A DNA stretch of 64,000 nt, from assembly GCA_004296455.1 (NCBI GenBank), contig AP018280.1, positions 3,596,001-3,660,000 of the forward strand. Reading direction: 5' to 3'. Under the pieces are notes generated by a model. That model saw nothing but the letters and a program-made list of their open reading frames with translations. It was not told where the DNA came from and did no database searches. The stretch comes from Calothrix sp. NIES-4101. Lineage in GTDB: Bacteria; Cyanobacteriota; Cyanobacteriia; Cyanobacteriales; Nostocaceae. The position numbers and the translations under genes are program-made. This document shows, piece by piece, positions 8,903 through 16,817 of the stretch. The number at the start of each line of letters is the position of its first letter. The stretch's first letter is position 1.

Positions 8903-10000
8903 ATGGCTGAACAATATTTGCTGGAGAAATTAAAATCTGTTGAACAAACTTTTCATGAACTAACCCGTCGTCTTGCTGATCCAGATACAGCTAAAGACCA
9001 AAATGAGTATCAACAAATCGCCAAAGCGCGATCAGGATTGGAAGAAGTAGTAAATACTTATGAAACTTGGAAAACAGCCCAAGATGATTTGATTGGGGCA
9101 CGTCAGATTTATAAGGAGTCTGCGAGTGACCCGGAAATGCAAGAAATGGCTGGTTTGGAAGTTAAAGAACTTGAAGAAAAAATTGATTTTCTAGAGAATC
9201 GTCTCAAAATACTTTTATTACCCCGCGACCCCAACGACGATAAAAACATCATGTTGGAAATTCGCGCTGGAACTGGTGGTGATGAAGCGAGTATCTGGGC
9301 TGGCGATTTAATGCGAATGTATACCCGCTACGCTCAAACCCAAGGCTGGAAAGTCTCCTTGGTAAGCGAATCCTTGGGAGAGATGGGGGGATGGAAAGAA
9401 GTCATTCTAGAAATTAAGGGTGATAGTGTATACAGCCAACTCAAGTTTGAAGCTGGTGTGCATCGTGTTCAACGTGTTCCTGTTACGGAAGCTGGAGGAC
9501 GGGTACACACCTCAACAGCAACAGTAGCAATCATGCCCGAAGTCGATGATGTGGAAGTGCATATCGACCCCAAAGATATTGAAATGAAAACAGCACGTTC
9601 CGGTGGTGCGGGTGGACAAAACGTCAACAAGGTAGAAACTGCGGCTGACTTGCTCCACAAACCCACTGGTATCCGCATTTTCTGTACTGAAGAACGCAGC
9701 CAGTTACAGAATAAAGAACGGGCGATGCAGATTTTACGTGCCAAGTTGTATGAAATCAAACTGCAAGAGCAGCAAGCAGCAATTACTTCGGCACGCCGTT
9801 TGCAGGTAGGTACGGGTTCTCGCTCCGAGAAAATACGGACATATAATTATAAAGATAACCGCGTCACCGACCACCGGATCAATCAGAATTTTTCGCTGAC
9901 TCCGGCTTTGGAAGGGGATATTGAGAACATCGTTCAGTCTTGTATTTCCCAAGACCAGCAAGACCAGTTAGCAGAACTTGCGGCTTCTGCTAGTAATTAA
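8903..10000 (+). CDS. prfA: peptide chain release factor 1
   Basis: RF1 (365 residues) reads UAA and UAG and triggers peptide release. The GGQ loop is seen in [16 protein letters not shown], and the codon-recognition tripeptide region reads [14 protein letters not shown], where RF2 would have SPF. The N-terminal coiled coil is at about residues 1-100. AAGGAG lies 8 bp before the ATG. It closes the ribosomal protein cluster. Confidence 0.97.
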   Translation: MAEQYLLEKLKSVEQTFHELTRRLADPDTAKDQNEYQQIAKARSGLEEVVNTYETWKTAQDDLIGARQIYKESASDPEMQEMAGLEVKELEEKIDFLENRLKILLLPRDPNDDKNIMLEIRAGTGGDEASIWAGDLMRMYTRYAQTQGWKVSLVSESLGEMGGWKEVILEIKGDSVYSQLKFEAGVHRVQRVPVTEAGGRVHTSTATVAIMPEVDDVEVHIDPKDIEMKTARSGGAGGQNVNKVETAADLLHKPTGIRIFCTEERSQLQNKERAMQILRAKLYEIKLQEQQAAITSARRLQVGTGSRSEKIRTYNYKDNRVTDHRINQNFSLTPALEGDIENIVQSCISQDQQDQLAELAASASN

Positions 10001-10213
10001 TTTTGGCAATGATTAAATTTGAGGATATGGGATAGCAGCAGTCAAACGAAAGTGGGTATTGTGGTTATCCCTTATCTTGTTTTATGCGATCACTTTAGTG
10101 ACTTGCTGCGGGAGTATCAGGTTCAAATTAAAAACACCATAATGGATATTGGAGATGAGCGATCGCTTGTTCTTGTTTGAGGAGAAATCAAGAAACCAAA
10201 TTTCTCCTATTTT

Positions 10214-10450
10214 AATTAAACGTGAGTTCGATGAGTGATAAAGCCTGAAACTCTTATCCAGCATTGTGTGTGAGAACCAAGAGTTTCTAAAAATCTCTGA
10301 TTTTATTGAGAATAGAATCAGTAACCATTGAATTTGTGAATTATTGACTTGGTTCTCAACTAATGATTGAGGTAGCTTTGAGCCTTAGTGTCCAAAACCA
10401 TTGATTCACAAGGTTTATAGCGTTTGAAATCCGTCGAACTCACGTTAATT
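10214..10450. mobile_element. MITE-like foldback element
   Basis: A 237-bp noncoding segment bounded by near-perfect inverted repeats of 17-18 bp: AATTAAACGTGAGTTCGA at 10214-10231 and TCGAACTCACGTTAATT at 10434-10450. Nested inside are a second inverted pair, GAGAACCAAG (10272-10281) and CTTGGTTCTC (10348-10357), and a central CTGATT/AATCAG pair around 10300-10321. It has no ORF of note and no transposase. The right end runs into the stop codon of the neighbouring SDR gene. Short TTAA/TTAATTAA sequences at both ends could be a target duplication but are part of the repeat. The rest of 10001-10448 shows nothing else. Confidence 0.65.
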
Positions 10451-11108
10451 AAGCGACACTGGTAAATAATTCACTAAATCCCTGAGCGGGAATCTCTGGT
10501 TTCGCTACTATTTCCACAACTTTATTCCTTGCCGCAGTTTCTGTTAGCGCTTCCACACAAACCTGAGCGACTTTTTGTCGGGGAATGCTACCGTCAAACA
10601 AAGTATCAGCATTTTGCATGACAATTCCATCCGCATTGTCTTCATTTTTTAAGCCACCAGGACGGACAATCGTATAAGTGAGTCCACTTTTCTGAATATA
10701 TTCTTCGGCTTGCTTTTTCCAAACCAAAATTAGCCAAAATAGGTTGAGTGGGTGGAAAAACTGCGAGACACACAACGATGACACCAAAACAAAGTGTTCA
10801 ATTCCTTTTGTTTTGGCAATATCCACCAAATTTTTTGTCCCTTCAAAATCGACTTTATATGGTGCAGTCGGGTCAAAACCCGGTGTTGCACCCGTAGCAC
10901 ATAGTATCACCGTGCTGTCTGCGATCGCATCTGCAAGTTGTGTGGGTTGCAAAACATCTCCTTGTACCAATTCGACATTGGCAGGAAGAATACCTCTGGC
11001 TTTGTCAAGATCGCGGACAAGGGCACGAACTGGAATGTTACGCTTGATCAGCTCTTCGACGATACGACGACCCGTTTGTCCTGTTGCACCTGCTACAAAA
11101 GCTTTCAT
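10449..11108 (-). CDS. NAD(P)-binding atypical SDR (YbjT/Ycf39-like)
   Basis: A 219-residue Rossmann-fold protein of the NAD(P)H-binding, NmrA-like group. The nucleotide-binding GATGQTGRRIVEEL is at residues 7-20. Residues ALVRDLDKARG (NADP-type pocket), LCATGATPG and YTIVRPGGLKN follow the pattern of plant and cyanobacterial Tic62/Ycf39-type proteins. The classical Y-x-x-x-K pair is not obvious, typical of atypical SDRs. The substrate is unknown. The TAA stop lies in the terminal inverted repeat of the adjacent foldback element, so insertion may have set the C-terminus. Confidence 0.85.
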   Translation of the reverse strand: MKAFVAGATGQTGRRIVEELIKRNIPVRALVRDLDKARGILPANVELVQGDVLQPTQLADAIADSTVILCATGATPGFDPTAPYKVDFEGTKNLVDIAKTKGIEHFVLVSSLCVSQFFHPLNLFWLILVWKKQAEEYIQKSGLTYTIVRPGGLKNEDNADGIVMQNADTLFDGSIPRQKVAQVCVEALTETAARNKVVEIVAKPEIPAQGFSELFTSVA

Positions 11109-11469
11109 TATAAACGCTATCCTAAGAAACTAGTGAAGAAAGAATATAGGAGTCAATAATATAGACTCAGGAATCAGAATAAAACTTGGAGATTTTGGGC
11201 TAATACTGCCAATTTTGCTATCGAAATTCCCAATATACAAAGGCTTGAATCTCATCTGTATAGGTGTTCTACAATAAGCGAGGGCATAAAACTATTTATA
11301 GCCTTGACCCGGAACTGCTTAAATTCTTCCTGCTGAAGTTATGAATTGAATGAAGTTGATTACATATTTTTAAGGTTTTGGTGAAAATATCAAAACAACA
11401 CGAAAAATTACCTCCGAGATGGGAATTATTTAACTAAGGGAAAAGAAAAAAGATACAGGAACGCACTTT
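11109..11469. other. divergent intergenic region, SDR / DUF1997
   Basis: 361 bp between divergent genes. No gene, RNA or clear promoter was recognised by eye. It presumably carries both promoters. Confidence 0.4.
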
Positions 11470-12156
11470 ATGCTTTCAAAAGACCAGGAGTATCAAGTAT
11501 TTGAAACCGATGAGCCTCTAATGTCCGTAACTTCCAGTCTGATAAATACTGAAGATGCCATTGTCCAAACAAATTTGGTAGATGGAAAATTAGCAACTCC
11601 CATCAAATTTTATGGGCATTATTGCGATCGCATGGATATGTATGCTCCAGCGCAGACGGTTGCGGAGTATTTAAACAGCCATCATGAATGGTTTGTCAAT
11701 TGCGCCAAACCAATGAAGGTCAAGCCTTTGGGTCAAAATGGTTATGCTTTGGTCATTGGTAAGTTTGGTGCGTTCAACTATGAAGTCGAACCAAAAATTG
11801 GTTTGGAACTTCTACCGCCAGAAGAAGGCATATATCGTATCCACACAATTCCAGTTCCTGACTACAGTCCATCCGGCTATGATGTAGATTATCGCGCGAG
11901 ATTGCACCTAGTCGAGAATCCTGCGGAGGATTTTTCCACAGATTCGCAACAAATTACAGGAGTGGAATGGGAACTTGATTTGACTGTTTATGTTCACTTT
12001 CCCAAATTCATCCAGCGTCTACCCAAATCTTTAATTCAAAATACAGGTGACAAGCTACTTAATCAGATTGTCCGCCAAGTTTCCCGACGTTTAACACGCC
12101 AAGTTCAAGAAAATTTTCATCAGTCTATAGGCGTATCTTTTCCCATTAAGCGTTAA
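11470..12156 (+). CDS. DUF1997 family protein
   Basis: A 228-residue protein matching the cyanobacterial and plastid DUF1997 family, whose function I do not know. Features are the LATPIKFYGHYCDRMDMYAP segment, FGAFNYEVEPKIGLELLPP, and a C-terminal amphipathic region VRQVSRRLTRQVQENFH. No signal peptide or membrane segment is seen, so a soluble protein is expected. It is convergent with the DUF4079 gene across a repeat-rich spacer. Confidence 0.8.
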   Translation: MLSKDQEYQVFETDEPLMSVTSSLINTEDAIVQTNLVDGKLATPIKFYGHYCDRMDMYAPAQTVAEYLNSHHEWFVNCAKPMKVKPLGQNGYALVIGKFGAFNYEVEPKIGLELLPPEEGIYRIHTIPVPDYSPSGYDVDYRARLHLVENPAEDFSTDSQQITGVEWELDLTVYVHFPKFIQRLPKSLIQNTGDKLLNQIVRQVSRRLTRQVQENFHQSIGVSFPIKR

Positions 12157-12282
12157 TTATTCATGGTTAATGGTTAATTGTTACTTGTTAATGAATAGTG
12201 GGTGCGGGGCATTTGGGAATTTTCAATCTCTACTAGCCCATAACCAAGAACGATTAACTAATAACTATTAACCAATAACTAA
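12157..12282. repeat. GTTAATGGTTAA / TTAACCAATAAC repeats between convergent genes
   Basis: The 126-bp spacer has TTAATGGTTAATTGTTA-like units on the left and complementary ATTAACTAATAACTATTAACC units on the right, which could form a stem acting as a bidirectional terminator. Same style as the spacers at 5928 and 7381. Confidence 0.5.
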
Positions 12283-12747
12283 CTAAGCATTACTTAAAAT
12301 TCTTTGCACAATTTGTACGCCTGTAATCGCTTGCCAAGTGAATAAACCTAAAAGCGTAAAATTAAGCAAAATATGCGTCATTCTTGCCCAGTTTGCACCT
12401 TTTTGCATAAATGGTGAAAGTGCGGCGGAAAAAGCGATTGTAACTGTCATCCCCAATCCAGCGAGAAGGTGAGGGCCAACGAATAATTTACCATTATTAA
12501 TGTAGGTGACAGCCATTCCTCCAACCGAACCAGCCACCATCAACGCTAACAGAATTGAGCCAATTTGATTGTGGCGAATGGTATAACGTCCTTTAATTAA
12601 TTCTTTCTTTTCTTCTCCTTGAGCGCTACGAGTGCGCTGGACTTGCAAACCTAAATAGGCAGCATATAGCGAAACTAGTAATAAACCCCACATCATTACT
12701 GGATGCAGGAAGTTGAGCCAGTACTTTACCGATGGAGATAGTTCCAT
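12283..12747 (-). CDS. DUF4079 integral membrane protein
   Basis: A 154-residue protein with four hydrophobic segments (about residues 12-32, 60-82, 90-110, 122-145). It resembles the DUF4079 family, common in cyanobacteria and green plants. Histidines sit in or near the helices (FLHPVMMWG, TIRHNQIGS, GPHLLAGLG, MTHILLN), as in small b-type cytochromes related to b561. Haem binding is only an inference. It is divergent from the ankyrin gene. Confidence 0.75.
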   Translation of the reverse strand: MELSPSVKYWLNFLHPVMMWGLLLVSLYAAYLGLQVQRTRSAQGEEKKELIKGRYTIRHNQIGSILLALMVAGSVGGMAVTYINNGKLFVGPHLLAGLGMTVTIAFSAALSPFMQKGANWARMTHILLNFTLLGLFTWQAITGVQIVQRILSNA

Positions 12748-12930
12748 GATTACGTGTTCTCCCCCAAATATAAAATCTTCATAAAAATTAGCATAACTTT
12801 TTTTACAAAATTCTTCTTTACAAAAATCAAGGATATTTTTGTCCCCATGTATTGGGAAAATGAAGAAGTGGTTAATGGATAATGGCTAGTGGTTATTGCC
12901 CATTGCCTAATTCCTAATTCCCGATAACCA

Positions 12931-14202
12931 ATGACAAAAGACATGTTGCTGCTGTTGGCAGCCCAAAGTGGTGATATCAAGAAAGTTCAGATGTTGCTAG
13001 CTGCTGGTGCATCGGCAGATATTTGCGATCGCCATGGGACGACAGCGTTGATGTATGCTGCTAATTACGGCTATGTGGAAGTCGTGCGATCGCTCATTGA
13101 AGCAGGTGCGGATATCAACTTACAACGGCAACAATATGGTTTAACGGCGCTGATGTTAGCAACCGCCGCCAATCAGTTAGATGTTGTCCAATTATTGGTT
13201 GCCAAGGGTGTAAACACCAATGCCACAAACGAAGATGGTAGTACAGCATTAATGGCGGCAACCCTCAAAGGGTATAGCGAAATAGTCCAAGTCCTTTTAG
13301 CAGCGAGTGCCGATACAAACATTCAAGACAATGACGGTGATACAGCATTACGACTAGCTGTGAAACAGGGACACAGCAATATTGTGCAATTGTTAGTGCA
13401 GGCTAGCGTTGACGTTAATGCCCTAGATGAATGTGGGGAAACCGCCCTGATGCTGGCAGCAGACTTAGGACAGATTGACATTATCCAGACATTACTAACG
13501 GCAGGTGCAAATGTACATCTGCAAAACCAAGATGGGACTACCGCCTTGCTTGCAGCCTCATCTGCCGGAAATAGCGCCATTTCATCACTATTACTTGCCC
13601 ATGGTGCGGATATTAATCACCAAGATAGAGATGGCGAAACAGCACTACATTTTGCCGCCATCGAAGGATATGCCGATGTCACCGAAGTCCTGTTAAATCG
13701 TGATGCCAAAGTTGAAATCCGAAATAATCTTGGTGATACACCCTTGTTAGTTGCAGCATTACAAGGACACAGCCAAATCGTAGAGGCACTATTACGGCGA
13801 AACGCTGATGTTAACGTCACGAACCTGGGTGAAACACCATTAACACTGGCGATCGCTCAAAGACATCTGGATCTAGTTAAAGTGTTATTAGACTTTGGTG
13901 CAAATCCCAATTGTAAAACTACAGACGGCAAAACAGTTTTACTCAAAGCTTGCGAACGCAATTACACCAGTATTATTCAACAGTTAATTAGCAAAGAGGC
14001 TGATGTCAATTTTCAAGACGCAGTCGGTGCCACAGCCCTTATGTGGGCAGCATCGAGGGGCAACAGTGAAGTTGTGCAAATGCTCCTGCAAGCAGGTGCA
14101 AACATCAACCTCAAAAATCAAGGTGCATACACGGCATTAATGCTAGCAGAATTCAATAATTATGCCGATGTCGTAGAAATTTTAAAAGCAGCAGGGGAAT
14201 GA
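12931..14202 (+). CDS. ankyrin repeat protein
   Basis: A 423-residue protein made almost entirely of about twelve to thirteen 33-residue ankyrin repeats, each with the pattern DGxTALxxAAxxGHxxIVQxLLxxGAxxN (for example DGSTALMAATLKGYSEIV and NLGDTPLLVAALQGHSQIV). No signal peptide, membrane segment or added catalytic domain is visible, so it is probably a cytoplasmic protein-binding scaffold. Partner unknown. It lies upstream of the cyanoexosortase-associated gene by 90 bp, but a functional link is not evident. Confidence 0.92.
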   Translation: MTKDMLLLLAAQSGDIKKVQMLLAAGASADICDRHGTTALMYAANYGYVEVVRSLIEAGADINLQRQQYGLTALMLATAANQLDVVQLLVAKGVNTNATNEDGSTALMAATLKGYSEIVQVLLAASADTNIQDNDGDTALRLAVKQGHSNIVQLLVQASVDVNALDECGETALMLAADLGQIDIIQTLLTAGANVHLQNQDGTTALLAASSAGNSAISSLLLAHGADINHQDRDGETALHFAAIEGYADVTEVLLNRDAKVEIRNNLGDTPLLVAALQGHSQIVEALLRRNADVNVTNLGETPLTLAIAQRHLDLVKVLLDFGANPNCKTTDGKTVLLKACERNYTSIIQQLISKEADVNFQDAVGATALMWAASRGNSEVVQMLLQAGANINLKNQGAYTALMLAEFNNYADVVEILKAAGE

Positions 14203-14292
14203 CACAACTCAGCACTCCCACTGAACTCACAATTGCAATCAGAAGGTAAAATTTATACTGGAATAATCTAAATATTTATAATCTATTAATCA

Positions 14293-15012
14293 ATGCTTTC
14301 CTTATCTAAGCTTGTAAAAGAAAGACAGTATCCACAACTGATTGCATTATTATTACTTGTGCTACTGCTATTTATCGGGGCTGTACCGGGGTATGTGACA
14401 GGCAAATGGCAATGGAAGCAGCCCCCACCAATCCCCACCCTCAAAGAGTTAAAACAAATACGTACAAAAGGTTTGACTATTCCGGGATGGCAAACAATTG
14501 AACAAAAAGAACAAATAGTTGGTGAACGCAAATGGTCTTTGCAAACTATTCAAAAAGAAGGTACCGATAAAAAAGCAATTTTACTAATACTGCCCCAGAA
14601 TGGTCCCATGGATCAACCTCAAGTCGAATGGACGGAGGTTAAAAGCTTCTGGCAATGGGAAATTGCCCAAGAGCGAGATGTGGAATTTACTGTTAAAGCA
14701 CCACCCAGTGTCTCAAATCAAACAGATGTAAAAGTTAAAGCAAGATTTTTTCGCGGTTCTACTAAACAACAAACCTTTGCAGTTCTCCAATGGTACGCTT
14801 GGGCAAATGGTGGTAGTCCATCACAATTAAACTGGTTTATTGCTGATCAATCTGCACAGTGGCAAAAACATCGCGCTGCCTGGACTGCTGTGAGTGTGGC
14901 GATACCAATGGAGCCATTAGGACAGGTGAGTAAAAGCTGGGAAGAAGCCAAATCTTTGGGAGAAATAATTCAGTATCAGATGATGTCTAGTATTTTAATA
15001 AAACATACTTGA
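14293..15012 (+). CDS. cyanoexosortase B system-associated protein
   Basis: A 239-residue single-pass protein: a transmembrane segment at about residues 17-35 and the remainder extracytoplasmic. The body has LPQNGPMDQPQVEWTEV, ARFFRGSTKQQTFAVLQWYA and VSVAIPMEPLGQV, which I recognise as the protein that normally accompanies cyanoexosortase B. These partners are related to the EpsI family and help sort PEP-CTERM proteins or polysaccharide. No exosortase (multi-span with Cys-Arg-His) lies next to it here. Its downstream neighbours are polysaccharide export genes on the same strand. Confidence 0.75.
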   Translation: MLSLSKLVKERQYPQLIALLLLVLLLFIGAVPGYVTGKWQWKQPPPIPTLKELKQIRTKGLTIPGWQTIEQKEQIVGERKWSLQTIQKEGTDKKAILLILPQNGPMDQPQVEWTEVKSFWQWEIAQERDVEFTVKAPPSVSNQTDVKVKARFFRGSTKQQTFAVLQWYAWANGGSPSQLNWFIADQSAQWQKHRAAWTAVSVAIPMEPLGQVSKSWEEAKSLGEIIQYQMMSSILIKHT

Positions 15013-15259
15013 CATACCCTCTTAGCAGTGCAGTGATTTTGGGGTCAAAAAACAATTGCAGGCATAGCCAGTCTGACATTTCCTAACTCAACTCGATGCT
15101 TTAGCCAAGTCAAAATATTAAGTAAAGTATAGAGTCTATCTGGCTGTAAATAGAGGTTTTGTATAAAATATTTACTCCAGCTAGGAGACAGTTTCTAGAT
15201 TTCGAGAGTAAAATAGCCTCTCGGCGCTCCAAAGCTTAATAGTTGGGTAAAACTTCTAA

Positions 15260-16708
15260 TTGGCTGTACGGACACCAAATGTTACACCAATGTTGCACCA
15301 AATATTTATGGCTCAGATTTGGAACATCCTTGCATTCCGCGCTTTCTGTTTTGCCAGTCTTCAGGCGGGAGTTTGCTTTGGAACATTAGCTCAACCAGCT
15401 TTTGCTCAGAATCACCAGTTTTCTCAAGTGCCACCGCCAGGGCAACCAATTCAATCTTTACCTGAGGAAACAGAATCCCCTTTACAACCAGCTTCCCCCC
15501 CAGCAAATATTGAGTCTACACCGCTAGATTTTAATGATGGGATTTCGCCGCAGTTCAATCGTTACTATTTAGGGGTGGGAGATTCAGTAAATATACAGGT
15601 GCAACGTCCTCCTGGTCGTTTCCGTTTAGGACAAGGGGATGCTATCAGCGTTGTAGTACAGCGTTTTCCAGATTTGAGTTTTCAAGCCCAAATAAATCCG
15701 GAAGGAAATATTATTGTACCGTTGTTAGGGACGGTGCAGTTGCAGAATCTATCGCTACAAGAAGCACAGGAAAGGATTCGTGCCAGGTACAACCAATATG
15801 TTGTCAACCCTGTGGTGGCATTGTCATTAACAAGTCAACGTCCCGACCAAACTTTCCAGTCGCAGGTCAATCCCGAAGGTAACATCACCGTACCTTTATT
15901 GGGAACTGTTTCCGTAAAGGGTTTGACATTAGAGGAAGCACAAGAAAAAGTGCGCTTGGGACTGAGCAAAATTCTTGTAGACCCAGTTGTCACAGTATCA
16001 TTATTTTCTCCTCGCCCAGTACAAATAACCGTGAGTGGTGAAGTTTTTCGACCAGGGATTTACCCGGCAACGTCATCAATACCCCGTGTTACAGATGCCT
16101 TATTGTCGGCGGGTGGCTCAACAATGATGGCTGATTTACGACAGGTACAGGTACGACGGAGATTGGTTGATGGGACGGTAATTTCCCAGAATTTGAATTT
16201 ATATGCATCTTTGCAAAATGGTGGTTCTTTGCCTAATTTACGTTTGCAAGATGGTGATGCAATTGTGATACCCCGGCGAGAAGTTGGTACAGATGATGGT
16301 TACGATCGCAATTTAGTTGCCCGTTCTTCCCTGGCTGTACCCCAAATCCGTGTCCGTATTCTTAACTATGCAGCAGGCGGTTTAGTGACTCAAGCATTAC
16401 CAAATGGTAGTAGCTTTATTGATGCGATCGCAGGAATTAATCCCGAAAATTCTAACCTTCGTGATATTGCTCTAATTCGCTTTGATCCGGAACGAGGAAA
16501 GGCTGTAACCCAGCGAATCGATGCTAAGAGAGCACTTCAAGGAGATATAACACAAAACGTGCCACTACAAGATAATGATGTTATTGTGGTAGGTCGAAAC
16601 TTACTGGGTAAAATTACTAACGTCCTAAGTACAATTACTAGACCTTTCTTTGACGTACAATCGTTTATTCGTTTCTTTGAAACTTTAGGCGGAGGAGGAA
16701 GTAATTAG
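15260..16708 (+). CDS. SLBB-domain polysaccharide export protein (Wza-like)
   Basis: Outer-membrane export channel of the Wza/OPX family, up to 482 residues. A secretory signal (about residues 20-49, ending PAFAQ) is clear. The TTG at 15260 is the longest start; ATGs at 15290 or 15308 would keep the signal and are at least as plausible. After a Pro-rich stretch, the Poly_export domain is present as two similar units, QAQINPEGNIIVPLLGTV and QSQVNPEGNITVPLLGTV, 58 residues apart. SLBB domains follow (VSGEVFRPGIYP; VRILNYAAGG). It pairs with the downstream Wzc-like gene 109 bp away. Confidence 0.9.
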   Translation: MAVRTPNVTPMLHQIFMAQIWNILAFRAFCFASLQAGVCFGTLAQPAFAQNHQFSQVPPPGQPIQSLPEETESPLQPASPPANIESTPLDFNDGISPQFNRYYLGVGDSVNIQVQRPPGRFRLGQGDAISVVVQRFPDLSFQAQINPEGNIIVPLLGTVQLQNLSLQEAQERIRARYNQYVVNPVVALSLTSQRPDQTFQSQVNPEGNITVPLLGTVSVKGLTLEEAQEKVRLGLSKILVDPVVTVSLFSPRPVQITVSGEVFRPGIYPATSSIPRVTDALLSAGGSTMMADLRQVQVRRRLVDGTVISQNLNLYASLQNGGSLPNLRLQDGDAIVIPRREVGTDDGYDRNLVARSSLAVPQIRVRILNYAAGGLVTQALPNGSSFIDAIAGINPENSNLRDIALIRFDPERGKAVTQRIDAKRALQGDITQNVPLQDNDVIVVGRNLLGKITNVLSTITRPFFDVQSFIRFFETLGGGGSN

Positions 16709-16817
16709 GCAAAAAATACATGGGGATAAAGGTTATATTCAACCATTAATGCTCCATGTTTCTCAGTTCAGTTTCTCTCAGTCTCCCACTTAGCACTCAG
16801 CATTCACCACTAAAAAA

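Noticed and set aside
10744-11133. 129-codon plus-strand frame opposite the SDR gene
   Set aside because: Shadow of the SDR gene, whose Rossmann motif is clear on the minus strand.
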